A stretch of 53,425 nt of DNA from DATNPH01 sp036703315 (GTDB taxonomy: Bacteria > Cyanobacteriota > Cyanobacteriia > Cyanobacteriales > Coleofasciculaceae), in the NCBI GenBank assembly GCA_036703315.1, contig DATNPH010000063.1, forward strand, positions 1 to 53,425, written 5' to 3'. The notes below the pieces were generated by a model. It made no database searches, had not been told where the DNA came from, and saw only the letters and a list, made by a program, of their open reading frames with translations. Position 1 is the first letter of the stretch, and each line of letters opens with the position of its first letter. Positions 1 to 6,789 of this stretch are shown one piece after another. The translations under genes were made by a program, and so were the position numbers.

Positions 1-626
1 CGAAGGCGCAGGTGTTCGCCCATATAGGCGCGATCGCCTAATACTTGTAGCAGAGGACCGTGGACATCAAACTTAACAATGCTGACAGAGGCTGCAAGCA
101 TATCGATGCGATCGCGATAACGTCCCAGATCAATGCCCAGCAGATTACACAGAATAATTCGCAGCGTTGCCTTGTGGGAAACCACCAAAACATTCCCCTC
201 TGGATGCTTTTCCTGAATTTCTGCAATGACTAACATGGCTCGGCTAGCAATCTCGACTGCCGTTTCTCCCCCAGTGGGAGGGTTCCAGGCGGGTTCCGCT
301 AGCCAGTGAAGGTAGTCATCCACATAGTTTTGTTTGACAAATTCGACAGTTTGACCTTCCCATTCACCATACCTAATTTCCTTCAGCCCATCTCGGAGTT
401 GCATTTCAAGCCCAACGGCGTCGCACAAGGGCTTGGCTGTGGCGATCGTTCGCTTCATGGGACTGACATACATCGCCGTCCAAGGTATGGAGTGGTAGGC
501 ATCAGCGAACGCTTTTGCCATCTGAGTACCTTCTGGCGTTAACTCTGGATCTAGATCACCACAATAGCCTCCTGTCTGGCTATAGATGGTTTCGCCGTGT
601 CGCAGCAAATATAGTTTTAGGCTCAT
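1..626 (-). CDS. Histidine phosphatase family protein (3' end cut by window)
   Basis: Read on the minus strand from ATG at 626, the protein begins MSLKLYLLRHGETIYSQ, which carries the RHGE catalytic motif of the phosphoglycerate-mutase-like histidine phosphatases at residues 9-12. About 208 residues are visible and the gene runs out of the window before its stop. Further on, the SPMKRTIATA segment (substrate and phosphate contacts) and a VVSHKATLR segment supplying the second catalytic His are readable. The family removes or moves phosphate on sugars and other small metabolites; the substrate here cannot be told. A second, double-domain member lies at 32482-33831. Confidence 0.85.
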   Translation of the reverse strand, partial: MSLKLYLLRHGETIYSQTGGYCGDLDPELTPEGTQMAKAFADAYHSIPWTAMYVSPMKRTIATAKPLCDAVGLEMQLRDGLKEIRYGEWEGQTVEFVKQNYVDDYLHWLAEPAWNPPTGGETAVEIASRAMLVIAEIQEKHPEGNVLVVSHKATLRIILCNLLGIDLGRYRDRIDMLAASVSIVKFDVHGPLLQVLGDRAYMGEHLRL

Positions 627-650
627 AAATTTTTGCTAGTTTAAGCTTTT

Positions 651-995
651 GTCATTAGTTTAGTAGTTAGTAGTTAGTAGGACTTACGCATAACCTCTAA
701 TTGTAGGGTGGGCTATGCCCACCATAACGCTATACGTAGTTCCTGAAGGCTCGATTTGCGTAAGTCCTGGCTAAGTAGGTGGACATAAATAAACTCCACA
801 TCGTTGTGCGGTGGGCACGGCTCGCAAAGCCCACTGGAGGGGAATTACAAGATTTGGTAGGTAGTGCCCACCCTACGTTTAATTTTGTCTGCTCCTAATC
901 CCTTAGTCATTGTTCTGAGTCAGTAGCATTAGTTCTCAGTTGATTGCTAATGACTAATGACTACTAACTACTAACTACTAACTACTAACTACTGA
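651..995. repeat. Heptamer tandem repeats in inverted orientation flanking an intergenic segment
   Basis: The gap between the phosphatase and gap genes is bounded by two short tandem arrays. The left one (about 657-680) repeats TAGTTAG; the right one (961-995) has five units of CTACTAA, the last altered. GTCATTAG at 651 and CTAATGAC at 955 extend the match, so the two sides form an imperfect inverted repeat of about 30 bp. Heptanucleotide tandem repeats of this kind are a known feature of cyanobacterial spacers. The segment between holds the 90-bp element at 679-768; no gene was seen. Confidence 0.7.
679..768. mobile_element. 90-bp element with 12-bp inverted ends, copy 1 (MITE-like)
   Basis: The ends are AGGACTTACGCA (679-690) and TGCGTAAGTCCT (757-768), a perfect 12-bp inverted repeat. 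A second 90-bp copy at 27222-27311 differs at roughly 12 positions. The interior carries a short palindrome around GGGCTATGCCC and has no coding capacity. The size, inverted ends and second copy fit a small non-autonomous element, although an extragenic hairpin repeat spread some other way is also possible. No clear target-site duplication is visible at this copy. Confidence 0.6.
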
Positions 996-998
996 CCG

Positions 999-2021
999 TT
1001 ACAAGAGTCCTTCTTTGCTCGCCATCGATAGCATCAGGTCAATCACACGATTGGAGTAGCCCCACTCGTTGTCATACCAAGCAATAACCTTGAAGAAGTT
1101 GGGGTTTAGCTCAATCCCAGCTCCAGCGTCGAAGATGCTAGAACGCGGATCGCTCTGAAAATCGGTAGAAACAACTTCTTGATCAGTGTAGCCCAAGATG
1201 CCAGCCAGTTCCCCCTCGGAGGCTTGCTTCATGACATCACAAATTTCCTTGTAGCTAGTTGCTTTATCCGTCTTAAACGTCAAATCAACTACAGACACAT
1301 CAGGAGTAGGAACCCGAAATGCCATGCCAGTTAGCTTGCCTTTCAACTCTGGCAAAACTAGCGTGACAGCTTTAGCTGCCCCAGTTGAGGCGGGGATAAT
1401 ATTCTGGAGAGCACCGCGTCCTCCTCGCCAGTCTTTCTTGCTCGGACCATCTACCGTCGGCTGAGTGGCAGTCATGGCGTGAACTGTAGTCATCAACCCC
1501 TCTGTCAACGTGAAGTTGTCGTTCAAAACTTTCGCCACAGGAGCTAAACAGTTCGTGGTACAACTTGCATTGGAAACAATATCGTCCTTAGCTGGGTCAA
1601 ACTTGTCGTGATTGACACCAACCAGCAGCGTGGGAACCTTATCTGGGTCTTTGGTTGGCGCTGAGAGCACTACACGCTTGGCTCCTGCCTTGAGGTGGTT
1701 GGAAGCCCCATCATAGTCAGTAAATAGTCCCGTAGACTCGACCACGTAATCTGCTCCAAGTTTCCCCCAAGGCAGTTCAGCTGGATTTCTGATGGACACG
1801 CAAGGAATAAAGTGTCCATCAACCAGAATGCCGTCTTCCTTGGCGTCAACCTTACCATCGAACAGACCATGGGTTGAGTCGTACTTGAACAAGTACGCTA
1901 GGTTATCGGGTGGCACTAGGTCGTTAATACCAACAAATTCTATGTTGGGGTTTTTGATCCCGGCGCGAACGACAAGTCGCCCAATGCGACCAAATCCGTT
2001 GATACCGACTTTCAAAACCAT
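999..2021 (-). CDS. gap1: Type I glyceraldehyde-3-phosphate dehydrogenase
   Basis: This 340-residue enzyme interconverts glyceraldehyde-3-phosphate and 1,3-bisphosphoglycerate in glycolysis. The Rossmann motif KVGINGFGRIGR is at residues 4-15, and the catalytic cysteine is C154 in SNASCTTNCLAP. D34 in GINDL follows the dinucleotide fold, as in NAD-dependent enzymes, so the catabolic Gap1 type is more likely than the NADPH-using Calvin-cycle Gap2; this assignment is inferred from sequence. The start chosen is ATG at 2021, preceded by GAGGAG eight bases upstream; a TTG two codons earlier is less likely. It is transcribed alone, with a repeat-rich gap downstream. Confidence 0.93.
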   Translation of the reverse strand: MVLKVGINGFGRIGRLVVRAGIKNPNIEFVGINDLVPPDNLAYLFKYDSTHGLFDGKVDAKEDGILVDGHFIPCVSIRNPAELPWGKLGADYVVESTGLFTDYDGASNHLKAGAKRVVLSAPTKDPDKVPTLLVGVNHDKFDPAKDDIVSNASCTTNCLAPVAKVLNDNFTLTEGLMTTVHAMTATQPTVDGPSKKDWRGGRGALQNIIPASTGAAKAVTLVLPELKGKLTGMAFRVPTPDVSVVDLTFKTDKATSYKEICDVMKQASEGELAGILGYTDQEVVSTDFQSDPRSSIFDAGAGIELNPNFFKVIAWYDNEWGYSNRVIDLMLSMASKEGLL

Positions 2022-2516
2022 AATCAAAACTCCTCGTCAGTTGTTAACTGCTATTGAACGTTACGGCTCAACCTCCAAACCGATGTGTGCCTGAATGTAT
2101 TGTTCCAATTCAACCTTGACTGGGTGGGGTGCTAGATAGGCTGGCAATAGTCCTGAATGGATCGATCAAAGGAGAACTTGCCCATCCGTGCAGTATTGAA
2201 GAATGCATATCCGTGTCCAGTTGTCCCAATCTCGGTACACCGAATTCACCCGGTCTTGACAGTCAATGTAAAACTGATAGTCGGGGAATAGCCTATTGGG
2301 CGCGGTACATCAGGGAATATAACAACGGCAACAGGTGGCGATCGCCTTTAGAGAAGTGTCCTGTGCTGATATAGATCAATCGCTGCTGTCAGTTAGGGAT
2401 TGGAGTTATAGTTCCCTCTGGGATTGTAACCTTTGGCTTGCCGATCGAGAACTGCCGTCGTTGTCAGCACAAGACAGGCGAAGGTAAAATTTTCGTTAAC
2501 TATCTACTGAAGAGCA
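2022..2516. other. Intergenic region between divergent gap1 and acylase genes
   Basis: These 495 bases lie between two divergently transcribed genes and should hold both promoters. The GAGGAG ribosome site of gap1 is at about 2030-2035. I saw no convincing gene, RNA or repeat here. Confidence 0.4.
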
Positions 2517-4619
2517 TTGTTTTTATCAACAAGGCTTAAATCTAAGAGTCAATTGCTAAGATTTTTTCTGTTAGTACTGAGTGGAGTTTTAGCGTTAGTC
2601 TTGAGTATCAACACTCCAACAGCTGGAACAGACAGAACTGAAATACTTTGGGACACTTGGGGAGTGCCTCACATCTACGGGAAAGATGCTGAGGGACTAT
2701 TCCAAGCGTTTGGGTGGGCACAGATGCAGAGTCATGGTGACTTGATTGGGCGTCTGTATGGTCAAGCGCGGGGACGAGCGTCTGAGTATTTTGGAGAACA
2801 GTACTTGGATTTAGACAAGTATGTCAGGACAATGGGTATCCCAACTCGTGCCCAGGAATGGTACGAGGCACAGAACCCGACAATGCGTGGCTATCTTGAT
2901 GCGTTTGCTGATGGCATTAATGCTTATGCCAAGGAACACCCTACTCAGATTAATGATCAGGTTAAGCAGGTACTGCCAGTTAGTGGGGTGGATGTACTAG
3001 CTCACGTTCAGCGAGTTATCCATTTTACCTTTATGGTTGACCCGCAGAGGGTAGCGGGTTTCAGTTCTGGCGAATCAAATGCTGGCTCAAATGGTTGGGC
3101 GATCGCACCTTCTCATTCAACCAGTGGTAACGCTATGCTACTAGCTAATCCTCACCTACCTTGGTCAGAGTTGTTTCGTTGGTATGAAGCTCAGTTAACA
3201 GCACCAGGGATTGATGCTTATGGTGTGGCATTTGTGGGAATGCCAGCGTTGGCGATCGCGTTTAACAATAACCTAGGTTGGACATTCACCGTTAATACTC
3301 ATGACGGTTGGGATGCTTACGAATTGACGTTAGCGGATGGAGGCTATCGCTGGGATGGCACTGTTCGCCCTTTTGAAACCGAAACACAAACGCTGAAGGT
3401 TAAGCAGGCAAACGGTACGCTACGAGACGAACAGCTGGTAGTACAACGCTCTATCCACGGTCCTGTTGTGGCTCACAAAGATAGTAAAGCCATAGCATTG
3501 CGTGTAGTTGGGTTAGATCAGCCCAACATGATGGAGCAAATGTGGAACATGGCACGGGCAAGCAACTTGAGCCAGTTTGAAGCGGCATTACAGCCTTTAC
3601 AGTTGCCAATGTTCAATATTCTGTATAGCGATCGCGATGGGCATATCCTATATCTATTTAATGCTCAGGTACCAGTACGCGCTAAAGGGGATTGGAAATA
3701 CTGGCAGAGTGTTGTTCCTGGTGATACCTCGGCAACCTTATGGACAACAACTCATCCCTACCGTGACTTGCCCCGTGTCCTTGATCCGCCCAGTGGGTGG
3801 TTGCAGAATGCCAATGATCCCCCCTGGACAACCACATTCCCCCAAGCGCTCAATCCCAACGATTATCCCTCCTATATGGCACCCCGCTTTATGCATTTTC
3901 GGGCGCAGCGTTCAGCAAAAATGCTGATGGAGAAACAAAAGATTAGCTATGAACAGATGATTGCCGACAAATTCTCATCACGCATGGAACTAGCGGATCG
4001 GATTTTGGATGACTTAATTCCAGCAGCGCGGCGACTGGGTGGCCAGTTGGGGCGTGAGGCAGCTGATGTCTTAGAAGCGTGGGATCGTAAGGCGGATGCC
4101 AACAGTCGAGGCGCGGTACTGTTTGCCGCCTGGACAAGAACGATGCAATCGTCTAACTGGTTTGCTACACCTTGGAACGAAAACTCTCCCCTAACTACAC
4201 CAAACGGAATTGCTGATCCCGAAGCTGCCGTGAAGGTATTGGAGACAGCCGCGACTACAGTTAAGTTTCTCTACGGGGCACTAGATGTACCGTGGGGAGA
4301 GGTAGCTCGGCTGCATTACGGTAAGCTAGATTTACCTGCAAGTGGTGGGCCTGGAATCTTCGGCATTTTCCGAGTTATCGATTTGGCACCGTCAACGGAG
4401 GGACGGTTCCAACAATTTGCTGGCGATACGTACATTGCGGCAATTGAGTTTTCTAATCCAGTCCGAGCCAAGGTACTCAATACCTACGGGAATGCGACTC
4501 AGCCAGGGAATCCCCATGATGGCGACCAATTACCGGTATATACTCGTGATGAGTTACGACCAGTTTGGCGCACCCGTAAGGAAATTGAAGCGCATCTGGA
4601 AGCGCGAAAAGTTTTTTGA
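2517..4619 (+). CDS. Penicillin acylase family protein (Ntn hydrolase), possible acyl-homoserine lactone acylase
   Basis: This is a 700-residue secreted precursor of the S45 penicillin amidase family, which cut themselves into two chains and hydrolyse amide bonds. Residues about 12-36 are a hydrophobic signal segment. The alpha-chain start TEILWDTWGVPHIYG (41-55) is typical. The nucleophile is S191 in AGSNGWAIAPS, which becomes the N-terminus of the beta chain after cleavage. The following SGNAMLLANPHLPW block matches the family. Length is normal. Cyanobacterial members include the AiiC acylase of Anabaena, which degrades quorum-sensing signals; whether this one does is inference. The start is a TTG at 2517, as no ATG lies in front of the signal segment in this frame. 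It is transcribed alone. Confidence 0.88.
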   Translation: MFLSTRLKSKSQLLRFFLLVLSGVLALVLSINTPTAGTDRTEILWDTWGVPHIYGKDAEGLFQAFGWAQMQSHGDLIGRLYGQARGRASEYFGEQYLDLDKYVRTMGIPTRAQEWYEAQNPTMRGYLDAFADGINAYAKEHPTQINDQVKQVLPVSGVDVLAHVQRVIHFTFMVDPQRVAGFSSGESNAGSNGWAIAPSHSTSGNAMLLANPHLPWSELFRWYEAQLTAPGIDAYGVAFVGMPALAIAFNNNLGWTFTVNTHDGWDAYELTLADGGYRWDGTVRPFETETQTLKVKQANGTLRDEQLVVQRSIHGPVVAHKDSKAIALRVVGLDQPNMMEQMWNMARASNLSQFEAALQPLQLPMFNILYSDRDGHILYLFNAQVPVRAKGDWKYWQSVVPGDTSATLWTTTHPYRDLPRVLDPPSGWLQNANDPPWTTTFPQALNPNDYPSYMAPRFMHFRAQRSAKMLMEKQKISYEQMIADKFSSRMELADRILDDLIPAARRLGGQLGREAADVLEAWDRKADANSRGAVLFAAWTRTMQSSNWFATPWNENSPLTTPNGIADPEAAVKVLETAATTVKFLYGALDVPWGEVARLHYGKLDLPASGGPGIFGIFRVIDLAPSTEGRFQQFAGDTYIAAIEFSNPVRAKVLNTYGNATQPGNPHDGDQLPVYTRDELRPVWRTRKEIEAHLEARKVF

Positions 4620-4805
4620 ACCCCTTTGTTGATTGCTAGTTGTCCCTATTAGCCATTACTAATTTTAGGTAATGATCGCACATATTCCTGCCTCGAAGTA
4701 GGCAACATTGCCGGACGCTGACCAGACTTTTGAGATTGCAGCAAAATTAAGATTGTACCTCGTAGTTGTGAAGCTATTCAAAGAGGCTTGAGAGAAAAAA
4801 TCCTT

Positions 4806-5654
4806 ATGCTGCAAGCACTTGGTGGATTTGGATTAATAACCGGAGCAACTTACCCGTTGCGATCGCTAGCGGTTTTCAGGCGCACACCTCGTCTGTTGGG
4901 CTATGTAGCTATACCGATTCTGGTAAATTTTGTAGTCGGCATTTTCCTGTACGCAGGCTTACTCTTTTTTGGTTTGGAGAGTGTTGAAGGTTTATCAGCT
5001 AATCTGTCTCAGTGGCTAGACACGTTGATTGCTCAGCTTCCAACATGGCTGGGCTTTTTAAAGTACCTGCTTGTTGGCATTGGCTTCTTGGTAGATGCGC
5101 TACTGGTAGTAGGGCTACTGCTAATTGTTGGTTTCCTATTGGTACAATTCGGAGTGTTGCTAGGTGCGCCCTGGTATGGTCAACTCTCAGAGCAGTTGGA
5201 GGAACTACGCACAGGTCAGCTGCATGTAGTCAAAGTCAATATTGCTCGAGAGATTGGCAGAGCGCTCCTGCATGAATTGAAAAAACTGGTGCTTATAGCG
5301 GGAGTAGGGATACCCTTACTACTACTGAACTTCGTGCCGGGGATTGGCACAGTCATTGCTACTATTGGTGGCGTTACGCTGGCAGCAACAATTGTGTGCA
5401 TCGATTTTCTCGATGCTCCCTTGGAACGCCGACGCCTACACTTCCGGGAAAAGTTAGGGCTTTTGTTCCGCAGTTTGCCTGCCAGCGCTAGCTTCGGTCT
5501 TGTCTGTCTGGGGTTAGTGAGTATACCCCTGTTAAATCTTCTGACTATCCCTATATGTGTGGCATCCGGAACGTTGTTTTTTTGCGATCGCATCTATCCA
5601 AAACTTCCCAAATCTCCTTCACTGCCAAAGTCGATTAACGCGGAGCCGTTGTAA
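4806..5654 (+). CDS. EI24 / CysZ-like membrane protein
   Basis: An integral membrane protein of 282 residues with about six hydrophobic segments. The opening GGFGLITGATYPLRSLAVF and the RTPRLLGYVAIPILVN block resemble the EI24 domain family, to which the sulfate transporter CysZ belongs. A charged cytoplasmic stretch (APLERRRLHFREKLG) sits before the last membrane pair, as in the family. Substrate is unknown, and no sulfur genes lie nearby. I chose ATG at 4806; an in-frame TTG at 4788 would add six residues. It stands alone about 190 bases after the acylase gene and is probably transcribed separately. Confidence 0.7.
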   Translation: MLQALGGFGLITGATYPLRSLAVFRRTPRLLGYVAIPILVNFVVGIFLYAGLLFFGLESVEGLSANLSQWLDTLIAQLPTWLGFLKYLLVGIGFLVDALLVVGLLLIVGFLLVQFGVLLGAPWYGQLSEQLEELRTGQLHVVKVNIAREIGRALLHELKKLVLIAGVGIPLLLLNFVPGIGTVIATIGGVTLAATIVCIDFLDAPLERRRLHFREKLGLLFRSLPASASFGLVCLGLVSIPLLNLLTIPICVASGTLFFCDRIYPKLPKSPSLPKSINAEPL

Positions 5655-5790
5655 CCTGAAACTAGGAAGTAGGAAGTAATTTTTTTGCTGTCATTGTTTT
5701 GACACACAAATAACACACGAACGTCTTAACTCTCAGTTACTCTAATGAGTCCTAATAACCATTTTTTGGCTTTGTGTGAGGACAGCAAAA

Positions 5791-6240
5791 GTGTTGATCA
5801 ATTCTCAAAAACTCAGTTATCGTCGTTGGACTACTTGCTTAGTACTACTCTCGGTTCTAGCCATTACTAGCTGCACCAAGAAACCGAACGACCCTACTGC
5901 TGGCAATTCTTCTAGCCAACCCACTGCACAATCAACGTCTCCTGCTACTTCTGCCACCCCTGCTGCTTCATCTACAGCTAAAACTACGACAAATTCGTCT
6001 AAATCATCTAAGACAACTGCCAAGACTCTATCACCCGAAGCGCAAAAGCTCGGTACTAAGCCAACAGGGACTGATTGCCCAACTAATGCTCCCATCAAGG
6101 GCAATCTAAACAAGAAGGGAAAGCAAATCTATCATGAATCTAAAGCGGCGAGCTACAAGAATGTCAAGCCTGAAATCTGTTTTGCAGATGTGTCTACAGC
6201 TAAAAAGGCGGGTTTCGTCGCTCCTGGTGAGGCAAAGTAG
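5791..6240 (+). CDS. Small lipoprotein with C-terminal sunset-like domain
   Basis: A 149-residue exported protein. Residues about 13-30 are hydrophobic and end in the lipobox ITSC, so it is probably lipid-anchored. A Ser/Thr/Ala-rich linker of about 55 residues follows. The C-terminal part (IKGNLNKKGKQIYHESKAAS, then Y..VKPEICFADVSTAKKAGF) resembles the small IKGN.N..G.KIYH...Y..T.PE.CF domain found at the ends of bacterial nucleases and secreted proteins. Function unknown. GTG at 5791 is chosen because GAGGA ends eight bases before it; GTG at 5776 is the alternative. Confidence 0.6.
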   Translation: MLINSQKLSYRRWTTCLVLLSVLAITSCTKKPNDPTAGNSSSQPTAQSTSPATSATPAASSTAKTTTNSSKSSKTTAKTLSPEAQKLGTKPTGTDCPTNAPIKGNLNKKGKQIYHESKAASYKNVKPEICFADVSTAKKAGFVAPGEAK

Positions 6241-6265
6241 CACTGATTGCTGATCGTAATTAGCG

Positions 6266-6322
6266 CCGCCTTTCATCCCCTAGGCTCAGGATAACAGCTT
6301 GGGGATGGGGGATAAAAGGCGG
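6266..6322. terminator. Long hairpin after the lipoprotein gene
   Basis: CCGCCTTTCATCCCC (6266-6280) pairs with GGGGATAAAAGGCGG (6308-6322) with one mismatch over 15 positions. It starts 26 bases after the lipoprotein stop and lacks a clear T tract, so it could be a processed 3' end structure rather than a simple intrinsic terminator. Confidence 0.5.
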
Positions 6323-6439
6323 TAAAAGGAGGAGGTTCAACATCTCCTATTTTTATGGGTTAAATGAGGTTTTGAGGTATACAAAGGCATGATTTACCTA
6401 CAGTACTCATCACCATTGGCTTTGCCATTTACGATGCTT

Positions 6440-6515
6440 GGCGAGGGGTAAGCGTTGGCTCCCCATTGACCCAAGAATCCCACGGTTTTAGCTCTTAGCG
6501 CAACCGTGGGAGTGT
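6440..6515 (+). mobile_element. Solitary IS200/IS605-like right-end hairpin (relic)
   Basis: GAATCCCACGGTT at 6475-6487, a short loop, then AACCGTGGGAGTGTCAAG at 6502-6519 form a 9-bp perfect stem followed by AGTGTCAAG. This arrangement (GAATCC, stem-loop, GGAGTGTCAA) resembles the right end found after tnpB genes in cyanobacterial IS200/IS605 elements, from memory of such elements. No tnpA or tnpB reading frame precedes it, so it would be a relic or an orphan end. The rest of 6323-6789 shows no gene. Confidence 0.45.
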
Positions 6516-6789
6516 CAAGTAAGAAGTTTAATGAGCGGCTAAGAGAAACTCAGGGTGGCTGTAGCAGCAGTTTAAGGATGGAGATTGCTACGGCAATAGC
6601 CAACGCTGTAGAGGTTCTTGTAGCGATCGCTTTTTGGAAAAGAAGAATACATGAATCGCCTACCAGAAACGTATAATGGAGGTTTGGGTTTGTCCACCGA
6701 TAGTGGGGCATCCTGTTGTAGGCGTAAGCTATGCATAGCAACGAGGCACCCCAACTGTAGGGTCGGTTTATCAGGGAGTCTTATTAGCT

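Noticed and set aside
1792..2094. Plus-strand reading frame of 100 residues across the gap1 start
   Set aside because: It lies antisense to the well-supported gap1 gene and shows no family features.
2129..2374. 81-residue frame in the spacer upstream of the acylase gene
   Set aside because: No ribosome site, no recognisable motifs, and mixed composition; probably chance.
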